A stretch of 64,000 bases of DNA from Paenibacillus albicereus. GTDB taxonomy: Bacteria; Bacillota; Bacilli; Paenibacillales; Paenibacillaceae. Below, one piece after another: positions 1-9,534 of the stretch (positions within the stretch are counted from its first letter, which is position 1; every line of letters starts with the position of its first letter). The position numbers were made by a program, and so were the translations under genes. The notes beneath the pieces were generated by a model that was not told the DNA's origin, did not search any database, and saw only the letters and a program-made list of their open reading frames with translations. The stretch is from the NCBI RefSeq assembly GCF_012676905.1, contig NZ_CP051428.1, positions 189,501 through 253,500 on the forward strand. Reading direction: 5' to 3'.

Positions 1-17
1 CAGAAGGAGGAATGGAC

Positions 18-734
18 ATGAAGCTCGTCCTGGAGCAGATCAGCAAGACGTTCGACAGCAAGCCGGTGCTGAGGGAAGTATCCTACACGTTCGAGAAAGG
101 CAAGATCTACGGCCTGCTCGGCCGGAACGGAGCGGGCAAGACGACGCTGTTCAACAGCCTCAGCCGCGAGCTGAAGATGGACGGCGGCGAAGCGTATCTT
201 GAGGAGGACGGGATCAGGCGGCCGCTGCGCGAGACGGATGTCGGCTACGTCTATTCGCTGCCGATCCTGCCCGAGTTCCTGACCGGGTACGAGTTCGTGA
301 AATTTTACCTCGAGGCGAACCCGCAGCGGCGGGAGGGCGCGGCGGACATCGATATCGATGCCTGGTTCGACCGGATGCGCATCGACGCCCAGGATCGGCA
401 CCGCCTCATCAAAGGCTATTCGCACGGCATGAAGAACAAGGTGCAGATGCTGCTCTTCTTCCTCGCCGACCCTCCGGTCATCCTGCTCGACGAGCCGCTC
501 ACCTCCTTCGACGTCATCGTGGCGCTGGAGATGAAGCAGATGCTCCGGGAGATGAAGCAGGACCATATCCTCATCTTCTCTACGCATATCCTGCAGCTCG
601 CGACCGATCTGTGCGACGAGCTCGTCGTGCTGAACCAGGGCTCGCTCTCCTCCGTGCCGTCCGAGCTGCTGCGCAGTCCGGAGTTCGAGCAGGAGGTCGC
701 CCGGCTGCTTCAGGACGGATCGGCCGATGAGTAG
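18..734 (+). CDS. ABC transporter ATP-binding protein (exporter type)
   Basis: A 238-residue ATPase that would energise the membrane protein encoded next. Walker A GRNGAGKT lies near residues 35-42, Walker B with the following Asp-Glu is in VILLDEPLTSFD, and the switch His is in FSTHIL. The signature loop is degenerate (YSHGMKNK in place of LSGGQ), as in many ABC-2 type exporter ATPases. I chose the second ATG because AAGGAGG at 4-10 sits 7 bases before it; the ATG at 12 is too close. The frame overlaps the next gene by 8 bases, so the two are probably translationally coupled. Substrate unknown. Confidence 0.85.
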   Translation: MKLVLEQISKTFDSKPVLREVSYTFEKGKIYGLLGRNGAGKTTLFNSLSRELKMDGGEAYLEEDGIRRPLRETDVGYVYSLPILPEFLTGYEFVKFYLEANPQRREGAADIDIDAWFDRMRIDAQDRHRLIKGYSHGMKNKVQMLLFFLADPPVILLDEPLTSFDVIVALEMKQMLREMKQDHILIFSTHILQLATDLCDELVVLNQGSLSSVPSELLRSPEFEQEVARLLQDGSADE

Positions 735-2328
735 CGTCTACCGGCTGATTCGCGCCATCCAGGTCGTCTCGTTCGCCAACCGCTTGCTCTATTACGTGCG
801 GCGGCTGCCGTGGATCGGCCCCCGCGTGCCGGAGTCGCTCTATGCCCGCAGCGGCTGGAAGCGGGCCGCCTCCTGGGCGGCGATCGTGCTGGAGCTGATT
901 TGGGCCGTGGCTAACAAGCTGATTTACGTCGGGCTCTGCGTCGTGCTGCCGGCGTTCTGGTTGCGGGATGCCGGACATGCGGCGGATCCGCTGCTGTCCT
1001 CGCTCGCGATCCTGCTGCCGCTCAGCTTCTTCACCGCCTGCATCTGGAACGCGCGTGCGCTTGAGCCGAGACGCGACAAGTTCGTCGCCGTCAAGCTCAT
1101 GCGGATTCCCGGCGAGCTGTACATGAAGGCGACGCTGACGTACCGGTACGTCTTCTTCTTCCTGTCATTCCTGATCGCCCTCGTCCTCCTGCTTCCGTTC
1201 GTCGGAGGCTCCATGCTCGGCGGAGCGCTGCTGGCGCTGTCGATCGTGCTGTGGCGGCTCGCGGCCGAGTATGGGCATCTGCTGCTGTTCGAGCGGACCG
1301 GGATCGTGCTGATTAAAAAGAACGGCATCGTCTGGGCGTCGATCCTGCTCGGACTCGCGCTCGCCTACGGCCCGCTGCTGCTCGGCATGGAGCCGGACCT
1401 GCGGCAGCTCGCCTCGCCGGGCGGTGCCGCCGTCGTCGCGGTGATCGGCGCGGCGGCCGCATGGAGGCTCGCCCGCTATCCCCGCTACCGCGAGGCCGTC
1501 GAAGCCGCCACCCGCCGCGACGATCCGCTGCTTGATCTCGGCCGGATGATGGCGGAAGCGAAAAAGGCAGATGTCGCCGTCAAGAAGGGCGACCTCGATG
1601 GATCCGCAGCGGCCGGAGGCGGCCGCGCCCCGGGCTCGAGCGGATATGCCTACCTGAACGCGCTGTTCTTCGCCCGTCATCGCCGGCTCGTCCGCCGCCC
1701 GCTGTGGATTCGCCTCGCCATCGTGGCGGGAGCGGGGGCGGCCGGATGCGCCGTGCTCGCCGTGCTGCGCCCGGATCCGGGCTCTTGGAATCCGGCTTCG
1801 CTGGCCGTCTACCTGCCGTTCGGCCTTTATCTGCTCTCCGCCGGAGAGCGGATCTGCCGGGCGCTCTTCTACAACTGCGACATGCCGCTGATGCGGTACT
1901 CCTTTTACCGGGCGGCGGCGCCCGAGCACTTCCGTCATCGTCTCGTCCGCCTGGCCGGCATGAATCTGCTCACGGGAGCGGCCGCGGCGGCCGCGCTTAC
2001 GGCTGCGGCGGCCGTCGCGGGAGCCGCATTGCCGCTCGCCGAGCTGCTGCTGGTGTGGGCGGTCGTGCTTTCGCTGGCGCTGCTGTTCTCGGTGCATCAT
2101 TTGGCGCTCTACTATTTGCTTCAGCCTTATACGACAGAGATGGATGCCAAGAATCCGCTGTTCCATGTCGTCAACATGGCGCTCTCGGCAAGCTGCTGGC
2201 TCGTGCTGCTGCTGCGCCCCGAGCTTCCCGCGCTGGCGGCCGGCTCCGCGCTGGTGCTGGCGCTGTATGCGGCGGCGGCGCTGCTGCTGGTGCGCCGCTT
2301 CGGGCCAAGAACGTTCCGGATCAAGTAA
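727..2328 (+). CDS. Polytopic membrane protein, likely permease partner of the ABC ATPase
   Basis: A 533-residue, strongly hydrophobic protein with about ten or more membrane segments split by an Ala/Gly-rich soluble loop near residues 270-310. It starts inside the end of the ATPase gene, which suggests a two-component ABC exporter. I do not recognise a specific family; the arrangement recalls ABC-2 permeases and the EcsB type, but this rests on context. A small hairpin with arms GCCGTC/GACGGC lies just after the stop at 2329-2346, without a T run. Confidence 0.7.
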   Translation: MSSVYRLIRAIQVVSFANRLLYYVRRLPWIGPRVPESLYARSGWKRAASWAAIVLELIWAVANKLIYVGLCVVLPAFWLRDAGHAADPLLSSLAILLPLSFFTACIWNARALEPRRDKFVAVKLMRIPGELYMKATLTYRYVFFFLSFLIALVLLLPFVGGSMLGGALLALSIVLWRLAAEYGHLLLFERTGIVLIKKNGIVWASILLGLALAYGPLLLGMEPDLRQLASPGGAAVVAVIGAAAAWRLARYPRYREAVEAATRRDDPLLDLGRMMAEAKKADVAVKKGDLDGSAAAGGGRAPGSSGYAYLNALFFARHRRLVRRPLWIRLAIVAGAGAAGCAVLAVLRPDPGSWNPASLAVYLPFGLYLLSAGERICRALFYNCDMPLMRYSFYRAAAPEHFRHRLVRLAGMNLLTGAAAAAALTAAAAVAGAALPLAELLLVWAVVLSLALLFSVHHLALYYLLQPYTTEMDAKNPLFHVVNMALSASCWLVLLLRPELPALAAGSALVLALYAAAALLLVRRFGPRTFRIK

Positions 2329-2453
2329 GCCGTCGTCCTGGACGGCCGAAGCAGGCGCCCTTCGACGCGTACTAGGCCAACCCGCCGCCGTCATACGCAT
2401 AGGAAGATGCACGGCCCGCGGAGCGGCCGGGGACAAGGGAGGGCTCGAAGCGG

Positions 2454-5400
2454 ATGACGGCGATAGGAGAGCAATTCATATTTGACTTCACGGGAGCGCA
2501 GCAGACGTGGAATGTGCCGGGAGACGTGGGCGTGATCCGGATCGAATGCTGGGGAGCGCAGGGCGGGACAGCCACGACGCGGGGCATCGGCGGACTCGGC
2601 GGCTACGCCGCCGGCACGTTTCGGGTGACGCCCGGCGAGCCGCTCGTCGTGGCCGTAGGCGGTATGGGGGAGAACGGCCGGCTGAACGGGCCGGCGACGG
2701 CGGGAGGCTTCAACGGGGGCGGAAGCGGCGGCCCGGGCTTCAACAATTCCGCCTCCGGCGGAGGAGGCGGCGGGGCCAGCGATGTCAGGCAAGGCGGCAA
2801 TGCGCTGGCGAACCGGATTCTCATCGGCGCGGGAGGCGGCGGCGGGGTCGGCACCTTGACCAGCCCTACGCAGGGCTTTCGGGGAGCTGTGGGCGGCGGC
2901 TTGCAGGGTGCGGACGGCACGGGCGACGATACGGCGGCGCCGGGCAAGGGCGGCACGCAGACGTCCGGCGGAGCCGGGGGAGTCGGAGGAAGCAACCGCG
3001 GCACGCCGGGAGTCCTCGGTCAAGGCGGCAGCGGCACGGGAAATCAATACGAAGGCGGGGCCGGAGGAGGCGGCGGCTTGTACGGCGGCGGCGCCAGCGG
3101 AGCCGGCAACGGCAACGACGGATCGGCAGGCGGCGGCTCATCGTTCCTGGGCGCCGCTTATGACGCGCTGACGACGGCCGGCGTGCAGGAAGGCAACGGC
3201 CGCATCGTCATCACCGCCCTCGGCGTGCTGACGTTCGACGTCGTCAAGACGGGCGACCGCAACGAGGCGGCGCCGGGGGATACGGTGCAGTTCTCGATCG
3301 TCGTGACCAATACGGGCAATTTCCCGATTGCCAACATCGCCGTGAACGACCCTCTGATCGGCATCAGCACGACGCTGCCGCAGCTCGCCCCGGGCCAAAG
3401 CGAAGCCGTCGCGGGCATGTACACGATCCCGGCGCAGGCACCGCCCGGCGTCCTGACCAATACCGCGACCGTCCAGCCGCAGGATATCGCTCCCAAGACC
3501 GCGAGCTTCGACGTGCTGATCTCGGAGGCGCCGTCGCTGCTGTTCACCAAATCAGTCAATCGCGCGCAGGCGGCGCCGGGCGATACGGTCATCTTCACGA
3601 TCCGGGCGCAAAACCTCGGCAACGTCGACTTCGTCAACCTGACGCTGACCGATCCGCTGCTCGGACTGGAGCAGCATATCAACCGGATCATCGCGGGCGA
3701 GGAGTTCGTGCTGACCTGGCCGTACGTCATCCCTCCGCTGACGCCGCCCGGCTTCCTGACGAATCTGGCGCGCATCCAGGGCGACAATCTGAGCCCGCAG
3801 CTCGTCGGCGTCTCGCTGACGATCGAAGGCGCCGCGCAGCTGAGCGCGGTCAAGACGACGACGCCGAACGTCGTCCGGCCGGGTGATACGCTGACGTATG
3901 TCGTCACGGTGACGAACATCGGCAACGTCGAGCTGACGAACGTACGGGTCGTCGACAGCCAGGTCCTGCTCGACGAGACGATACCCGTACTTCGTTCGGG
4001 AGAAGCGCGCGAGGTGACGGCGACGTATTTCGTACCGCTCAACACGCCGCCCGGCGTGTATACGAATACGGCCTTCGTCACATCGGACCAGACGCCGATC
4101 CCGCTGCCTGCGGAGTCGTCGGCCGAAGTGCTCGCCGTGCGGGCGATCGGGCTCGTCAAGTCCGTGACTCCCGCTGCAGCCGCGCCGGGCCAGACGGTCG
4201 AGTTCCTCATTCAGGTCGGCAATCTCGGCAACGTGCCGCTCGGTCCGGTCCGGCTCGTCGACCGGCTGACCGGCCTGGACGAGACGATCCCGGGGCTTGC
4301 AGTCGATGAAATCGTCGACGTGGAGGCGCCGTACGCGATTCCGATCGGGACGCCGATCGGCTCGAGAGTGTTCAACTTCGCCGTGGCGACGTCGGAGGGA
4401 GCCGACCCGGCCGAGGCCTCGACGTTCGTCGACATCGTAGCGGCCGGGCTTGCGATCGCCAAGTCCGGCGACCGTACGGTCGCCGCTCCGGGCGATGCCA
4501 TCGCCTATACGCTGACCGTCGTCAATACGACGTCGCTGACGCAGACGAACGTGCTGCTGTCCGATCCGGCAGCAAGCTTTGCCGAGACGGTTCCCGCACT
4601 GGCTGCGGGAGCGACGATCACCCGTACCGTGGGCATCGTCGTGCCTGCCGGGGCGGCGAACGGCAGCGTCGTGGAGAACGTGCTGACCGTCTCGTCGGAT
4701 CAGACGCCGGCTCAGCAGGCGGCGTTCCAGACGGTCGTCCAGACCGTTCCGCCGCAGCAGACGACGCTCTCGATCCGCAAGCGCTCCGACCGGCTGGTCG
4801 CCGGGCCGGGAGAGCCGATCCTGTTCACCGCCGAGGTCACCAATACCGGTCCGAGTCCGGCGACATCGATCCTGGTGACCGACATCCTCGCCGGCTATAC
4901 GCAGGCGATTCCGGCGCTGGCGCCGGGCCAGACGGCGGTGACGAGCTTTATCTACACGGTGCCGCCGGGCACGCGGCAAGGCACCGTGCTCGTCAATACG
5001 GTGACGGCCGCCGCGCCGGAGGTGCCGCAGCAGCTGCAGCCGGTGACCGATTCCTTGTCCGTGCTCGTCGCGCTGCCGGATTTCCTGCTGGAGCTCGCGA
5101 GCCGCGCCGTGCCCAATCCCGTTCCGTACCGGGGCAGCACGCTGATCGAGATTACGGTCCGCAACATCTCCGGCCAAGCGCTGACAGGGGTGCGCGTGCT
5201 GGAGTCGCTGACCGAGTTCGCCACGGTCATCCCGGTGCTGCCTGCGGGCGACAGCCGCACGTTCTCGGTGCCGTTCACGCCGCCGTCGGGCACGCGCGGG
5301 GGGACGGTGTTCGACAGCTTCGCTACAGCGTTCTCCAACGAGACGGCGCTGCGCCAAGTGCTCGTGCCGATCGTGGCTGCCGTGCGGAACGACGCGCTCC

Positions 5401-5699
5401 TGACGGAAACCGTCTCGCCGCAGGTGGCGTCTCCCGGAGGCGTCGTCGTCTTCTCGGTCCGCATCGCCAACACGGGCAACGTGCCGTTCGTGAACGGCGT
5501 GCTGCAGCTGCCGCTGTTCGGCCTGCGGCTGACGACGGAGTCGTTCGAGATCGGAGCGGACCAGACGCTTCGGCTGCCGTACCGCATCCCGGACGACGCG
5601 CCGGAAGGACTTATCGTGAGCGAGGCGATCGCCTCCTCCGACAACGGCCCGACGCTGCGGGCGACCGCTGCGGTACGGGTCGTGCACGAGGAAGAATAA
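2454..5699 (+). CDS. Glycine-rich protein with eight DUF11-type repeats
   Basis: A 1081-residue protein. Residues 1-250 form a very Gly-rich domain (many GGxGG runs and a GGSSF end) of the kind seen in bacterial glycine-rich surface proteins. From about residue 262 come eight repeats of roughly 102 residues (starts near 262, 363, 465, 567, 668, 774, 881, 983), each with a PGDTV-like strand, an NTGN turn and a PL/DP strand, matching the DUF11 conserved repeat. There is no N-terminal signal peptide, C-terminal membrane anchor or sorting motif. A GGGAGG site precedes the ATG. The family is usually structural or surface associated; export here is unexplained. Confidence 0.8.
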   Translation: MTAIGEQFIFDFTGAQQTWNVPGDVGVIRIECWGAQGGTATTRGIGGLGGYAAGTFRVTPGEPLVVAVGGMGENGRLNGPATAGGFNGGGSGGPGFNNSASGGGGGGASDVRQGGNALANRILIGAGGGGGVGTLTSPTQGFRGAVGGGLQGADGTGDDTAAPGKGGTQTSGGAGGVGGSNRGTPGVLGQGGSGTGNQYEGGAGGGGGLYGGGASGAGNGNDGSAGGGSSFLGAAYDALTTAGVQEGNGRIVITALGVLTFDVVKTGDRNEAAPGDTVQFSIVVTNTGNFPIANIAVNDPLIGISTTLPQLAPGQSEAVAGMYTIPAQAPPGVLTNTATVQPQDIAPKTASFDVLISEAPSLLFTKSVNRAQAAPGDTVIFTIRAQNLGNVDFVNLTLTDPLLGLEQHINRIIAGEEFVLTWPYVIPPLTPPGFLTNLARIQGDNLSPQLVGVSLTIEGAAQLSAVKTTTPNVVRPGDTLTYVVTVTNIGNVELTNVRVVDSQVLLDETIPVLRSGEAREVTATYFVPLNTPPGVYTNTAFVTSDQTPIPLPAESSAEVLAVRAIGLVKSVTPAAAAPGQTVEFLIQVGNLGNVPLGPVRLVDRLTGLDETIPGLAVDEIVDVEAPYAIPIGTPIGSRVFNFAVATSEGADPAEASTFVDIVAAGLAIAKSGDRTVAAPGDAIAYTLTVVNTTSLTQTNVLLSDPAASFAETVPALAAGATITRTVGIVVPAGAANGSVVENVLTVSSDQTPAQQAAFQTVVQTVPPQQTTLSIRKRSDRLVAGPGEPILFTAEVTNTGPSPATSILVTDILAGYTQAIPALAPGQTAVTSFIYTVPPGTRQGTVLVNTVTAAAPEVPQQLQPVTDSLSVLVALPDFLLELASRAVPNPVPYRGSTLIEITVRNISGQALTGVRVLESLTEFATVIPVLPAGDSRTFSVPFTPPSGTRGGTVFDSFATAFSNETALRQVLVPIVAAVRNDALLTETVSPQVASPGGVVVFSVRIANTGNVPFVNGVLQLPLFGLRLTTESFEIGADQTLRLPYRIPDDAPEGLIVSEAIASSDNGPTLRATAAVRVVHEEE

Positions 5700-5774
5700 C
5701 CCTCAAGCGACCGCTCGCTGCAGTCGCCTCCTTGCGGACAGCAGGCGGCAGGGCGGCTTCAATGCTCGGCGATC

Positions 5775-5809
5775 ATCCGTCCAGGCCAGGCGCCTGGACG
5801 GATTTTTTT
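5775..5809 (+). terminator. Rho-independent terminator after the DUF11 gene
   Basis: A perfect 12-bp inverted repeat (arms ATCCGTCCAGGC and GCCTGGACGGAT, 5-base loop) is followed by seven T, 75 bases after the stop at 5699. Confidence 0.9.
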
Positions 5810-5847
5810 GTGCGTGCATGGAAATTTAGGGATGCTGGCGGATTGAG

Positions 5848-5877
5848 TTGACTTGGTTCGTGTTTTTTCGACATAAT
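5848..5877 (+). promoter_or_regulatory. Probable sigma-A promoter for the hydrolase gene
   Basis: TTGACT at 5848-5853 and CATAAT at 5872-5877 are separated by 18 bases in an AT-rich stretch about 70 bases before the ATG at 5948. Confidence 0.55.
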
Positions 5878-5947
5878 TTATGAAGATTGCTTTCAGCCGG
5901 CGGCTGAAGCTCAAGCCATAACGCAGAGGGATCGTGAAGCGACAAAG

Positions 5948-6835
5948 ATGTTTGCGACAATCAACGGAACGAGGCTGTATTTTGATATGGAAGGCTCCGG
6001 CTACGTGCCGGTCGGGGAGCGCATGGAAGCCCGTCCGGTGCTGTTCGCCATCCATGGCGGACCGGGGAGCGACCATTCCGACTTCAAGCCGTGGCTGACG
6101 CCGCTGGCGGACCGGCTGCAGATCGTCTATCTCGATCAGCGCTGCAACGGCCAGTCGGAGCGCGTCGATCCGGCGACCTGCACGCTGGAGCAGCTGGCCG
6201 ACGACATCGAGGAGCTGCGGCGGTACCTCGGCTTCGGGCGCATCCATCTGCTCGGCCACTCCTTCGGCGGCATGGTGGCGCAGGTGTTCGCGGCGCGCTA
6301 TCCGGACTCGCTGGACAAGCTGCTGCTCATCTGCACCGCGCCGAGCCGGGAGTTCTACCCGGCGGCGCTGGAGTTCGCCTCCCGCATCGCGACGCCGGAG
6401 CAGCTCGCCGTCATTCCCGAGCTGTTCGAGGGAAGGATCGAGGACGAGGCGCATCTGATCCGCTGGTGGGACGTCAACTACGACCTTTACTTCCATGTGC
6501 GCGACGAGCAGGTGATGCGGGAGACCGGCAACCGCCCGATCGGCTCGATGGAAGTCGCCAACTATACGTTCAAGCATTTCATTCCGCAATATGACGTGCG
6601 CGCCTCCTTGCCGGGCTTCGCGATGCCGACGCTCATCGTCGGCGCGCGCCACGACTGGATCACGCCGCTTTCCCAAGCGGAGGAGATGCACCGGCTCATC
6701 CCCGGCTCGGAGCTCGCCGTGTTCGAGCATAGCGGGCACATGCCGTTCATCGAGGAGCACGAGGCGTTCCTGGACGAGCTGAGGCGGTTCCTGGACGGGG
6801 AAAAGGGTTCGGCTTCGGCGGAGGGACCGCGATGA
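5948..6835 (+). CDS. Alpha/beta hydrolase, proline iminopeptidase-like
   Basis: A 295-residue cytoplasmic alpha/beta hydrolase. It has the HGGPG oxyanion motif near residue 37, typical of proline iminopeptidases and related esterases, the nucleophile elbow GHSFGG near residue 103, an Asp in GARHDW and a late His in SGHMPF, giving a complete catalytic triad. No signal peptide. The ribosome binding site is weak. The stop overlaps the next start (ATGA), so it is an operon with the DUF1684 gene. Substrate cannot be told from sequence; a peptidase or lactonase role is equally possible. Confidence 0.8.
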   Translation: MFATINGTRLYFDMEGSGYVPVGERMEARPVLFAIHGGPGSDHSDFKPWLTPLADRLQIVYLDQRCNGQSERVDPATCTLEQLADDIEELRRYLGFGRIHLLGHSFGGMVAQVFAARYPDSLDKLLLICTAPSREFYPAALEFASRIATPEQLAVIPELFEGRIEDEAHLIRWWDVNYDLYFHVRDEQVMRETGNRPIGSMEVANYTFKHFIPQYDVRASLPGFAMPTLIVGARHDWITPLSQAEEMHRLIPGSELAVFEHSGHMPFIEEHEAFLDELRRFLDGEKGSASAEGPR

Positions 6836-7620
6836 CGAGCGCGATGGACCTGGCCGCCTGGCGGCAGTGGAGGCTCGATTCGTCGACCGGCGACCTCGGC
6901 GACTTGTCGCTGATCGCGCTGCATGAGCTCGCGGAGCCGTCGCGCCTCGAAGGACTGCCCGGCGTCTGGTCGCCGGCGGACGGAGGCCTGCTCGCCGAAC
7001 TGTCGCCCGAGGACGGAGCGTGGATGAACGGCCGTCCGGCAAGCGGCGAGATTCGGCTGGAGGAGGATGGGGCGGCCGTTCGGTTTCCTTCCGGACTCGC
7101 CGCCGCCGCGACCTCCCAGCCGGGCTCGCCCCATCTGCTCGCGGTATGGGATCCGCGGGCCGAGCGGCTCGGGCGCTTCGACGGCATCGACGTGTATCCG
7201 GAAGACGAGATGGCGGTGTGGACGGGAGTGTTCGAGGCGTCTGCGGACGGCACGGCCGACTTCCGCCACCAGGGCGACCGGGATGGCGCCACGCGCCGCC
7301 ACGGATCGCCCGGCGAGATCGTCGTGCAGCGCGACGGAGAGACCTTCCGACTCGTGCCGTTCGGCTCGGGAGAAGGACTTGTCGTGACGTTCGCCGACCG
7401 GACGAGCGGGCCCGAGACGTACGGACCGGGACGGATGCTGCTCGTCGCCGGGCCGCTGGAGGACGGGCAGCAGGTGAAGCTCGACTTCAACCGCGCTTTC
7501 CTGCCGCCGTGCGCGTTCTCGCCCGCTTTCAACTGTCCGCTGCCTCCGCGCGCCAACCGGCTGCCGCTTGAGATTCGCGCCGGAGAGAAAAACGCGCTTT
7601 GGAAAAGCGAACAGGCGTGA
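6832..7620 (+). CDS. DUF1684 domain protein
   Basis: A 262-residue soluble protein. The C-terminal pattern (FNRAFLPPCAFSP, then CPLPPRANRLP and a final AGEK) is the hallmark of DUF1684, as is the central HGSPGE / TYGPGR region. Members of this family have no firmly assigned reaction that I know of. It overlaps the preceding hydrolase gene by 4 bases, so the two are co-translated and probably act on the same process. Confidence 0.75.
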   Translation: MTSAMDLAAWRQWRLDSSTGDLGDLSLIALHELAEPSRLEGLPGVWSPADGGLLAELSPEDGAWMNGRPASGEIRLEEDGAAVRFPSGLAAAATSQPGSPHLLAVWDPRAERLGRFDGIDVYPEDEMAVWTGVFEASADGTADFRHQGDRDGATRRHGSPGEIVVQRDGETFRLVPFGSGEGLVVTFADRTSGPETYGPGRMLLVAGPLEDGQQVKLDFNRAFLPPCAFSPAFNCPLPPRANRLPLEIRAGEKNALWKSEQA

Positions 7621-7652
7621 GCGCCGGATTCCCAGGCGGCTTCGAAACAAAG

Positions 7653-7688
7653 AAGGACCGGATGGCTGCATGCAGCCCTCCGGTCCTT
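7653..7688 (+). terminator. Long hairpin, possible terminator
   Basis: Outer arms AAGGACCGGA/TCCGGTCCTT enclose inner arms GGCTGCA/TGCAGCC, 33 bases after the DUF1684 stop. The following T run is poor (CCTTCCC), so termination is likely but not certain. Confidence 0.5.
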
Positions 7689-7788
7689 CCCTGCGCTCGG
7701 AGGAAGGAAGAATTTTCTTCAGAGCGGGATGTTTTCGACAAAATAACCCAAAAATAAAGATCATTCGACAAATTTCACGGTTCTTCTA

Positions 7789-7818
7789 TTGACAAGACGT
7801 CCAGAAAGACCCGATACT
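7789..7818 (+). promoter_or_regulatory. Probable sigma-A promoter of the peptide-type ABC operon
   Basis: TTGACA at 7789-7794, an 18-base spacer, and GATACT at 7813-7818, 56 bases before the binding-protein start. Confidence 0.65.
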
Positions 7819-7873
7819 GAATAAAATCAAAGCTGTTTGATCGGAATTAAGGTCAGAAGGGGAGTCGAGAGAT

Positions 7874-9499
7874 ATGAAACGAATCGGAAAAGGGGCGCTT
7901 GCGCTGGTGCTGTCCGCCAGCCTTGCGCTCGTATCGGCTTGCTCGAACGCGAGCAGACCGGCCAATGAGCCATCCGGAGAAGCTCCGGCTGCCGGAGGCG
8001 CCAAATCGGTGACGGTCGGCGTCACCTACGCCCCGAGCAACATCAACCCGCTCGCGCCGGTAGGGCTCGTCTCGACCTATGTCGCAAGCCTGCTGTTCCC
8101 GCCGCTGGTCGATCTGGACTCCGACCTGCAGTACAAGCCGATGCTGGCCGACTCGATCGAGACGAGCGACAACAAGACGTTCACAATCAAGCTGAACGAG
8201 AAGGCCGCCTGGACCGACGGCAAGCCGGTGACGGCGGATGACGTCATCTTCACGCTCGGCCTCATGTCGAATCCGAAGGTCGCCTCCAACCTGGCCTACC
8301 AGTTCGCCATCATCGAGGGACTGGACGACGCCGGCTACCTGCCGGAGGGCCAGAGCGCGATCAGCGGCGTCAAGAAGGTAGACGAGCGCACGCTGACGGT
8401 GACGACCAAGGCGCCGACGACGCTCAGCATCTTCCAGGATACGATCGGCAAGAACCTGCTGACGCTCCCGCAGTCCGCGCTCGCGGGCATCGCGCCGGAG
8501 GAGCTCGCGAAGAGCGACTTCATGCAGCGGCCGGACGTGACGAGCGGCCCGTTCAAGCTGGCCGAGTACAATCGCGACCAGTTCGTGCGCCTGGAGGCGA
8601 ACGACGCTTACTTCAAGGGCGCTCCGAAGCTGGACGCTCTGAACTTCAAGGTGCTGCAGGGCAACGCGGTCACCGCCCAGCTGCAGAGCGGCGAGATCGA
8701 CATGAACATTCCGTCGGCGGGCGTCATCCCGGTCGGCGACTACGAGAAGGTCAAGGGACTGCAGGGCATCCGCACGGTCGAGGCGGCTCCGCTCGCGACG
8801 CAGTTCATGTACATCAACGAAAAGGCCGTCCCGGATGCGAAGCAGCGCCAGGCGATCAGCTACGCGATGAACCGCCAGCAGATTGTCGACAAGCTGCTGC
8901 ATGGCGCGGGCGAGGTCGTGGACAGCTATTTCACCAGCTATAGCCCTTACCGCGACGAGAGCGTGCAGCCGGCCGTCTACGATCCGGACAAGGCCAAGTC
9001 GCTGCTCGCCGAATCCGGCTGGGACAGCGGCAAGACGCTGCGGCTGTACGTCCTGTCGGGCGACGCGACGCTCGAGCAGGCGGCCAGCATCGTGGCCGAG
9101 AACCTGCGCGCCGCCGGCGTGCAGACGAAGATCCAGATGATGGACCTCGCGACGCTGATCGACAATCTCGTCAAGATGGACTATGACCTCGGCATCCTCA
9201 CCGTCTCGCTGACGCCGATCAACCCGCTGCCGGACATCGCCTATTTCCTCAAGGAAGGCAATCCGAGCGGCTACAAGAACGCCGAGGCGGAGAAGCTGCT
9301 GGACGCCATCGCCGCCGAGACCGACGAGGCGAAGATCAAGCAGTCCTACAGCGACCTGCAGAAGATCATCGCCCAGGACGTGCCGATGCCGGCGATCTAT
9401 GCGACCAAGGCGCTCGGCGCGGTGAACGAGCGGGTAACCGGAGCGGAGCCGAAGGACTTCGGCATGTTCATCAACGTATATGAATGGGACGTGAAGTAG
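7874..9499 (+). CDS. ABC transporter substrate-binding lipoprotein, family 5 (peptide/nickel type)
   Basis: A 541-residue exported lipoprotein. A short positively charged start and hydrophobic core end at lipobox VSAC (Cys near residue 23), so it should be lipid-anchored outside the membrane. The rest matches SBP_bac_5 (DppA/OppA class), including the FTLKLN-like strand with WTDGKPVTADDV and the APLATQFMYIN segment. A GGGGAG site precedes the ATG. It is followed by two DppB/DppC-type permeases. Ligand (oligopeptide, nickel chelate or sugar) cannot be told from sequence. Confidence 0.88.
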   Translation: MKRIGKGALALVLSASLALVSACSNASRPANEPSGEAPAAGGAKSVTVGVTYAPSNINPLAPVGLVSTYVASLLFPPLVDLDSDLQYKPMLADSIETSDNKTFTIKLNEKAAWTDGKPVTADDVIFTLGLMSNPKVASNLAYQFAIIEGLDDAGYLPEGQSAISGVKKVDERTLTVTTKAPTTLSIFQDTIGKNLLTLPQSALAGIAPEELAKSDFMQRPDVTSGPFKLAEYNRDQFVRLEANDAYFKGAPKLDALNFKVLQGNAVTAQLQSGEIDMNIPSAGVIPVGDYEKVKGLQGIRTVEAAPLATQFMYINEKAVPDAKQRQAISYAMNRQQIVDKLLHGAGEVVDSYFTSYSPYRDESVQPAVYDPDKAKSLLAESGWDSGKTLRLYVLSGDATLEQAASIVAENLRAAGVQTKIQMMDLATLIDNLVKMDYDLGILTVSLTPINPLPDIAYFLKEGNPSGYKNAEAEKLLDAIAAETDEAKIKQSYSDLQKIIAQDVPMPAIYATKALGAVNERVTGAEPKDFGMFINVYEWDVK

Positions 9500-9534
9500 A
9501 CGCGAGCGGGCGTTAACGATTCGAGGTGCAGGCA

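Noticed and set aside
3552-5687. A 711-residue open frame on the minus strand opposite the DUF11 gene
   Set aside because: It is very rich in Arg, Asp and His with no domain or ribosome binding site, as expected for the antisense of a GC-rich repeat gene.
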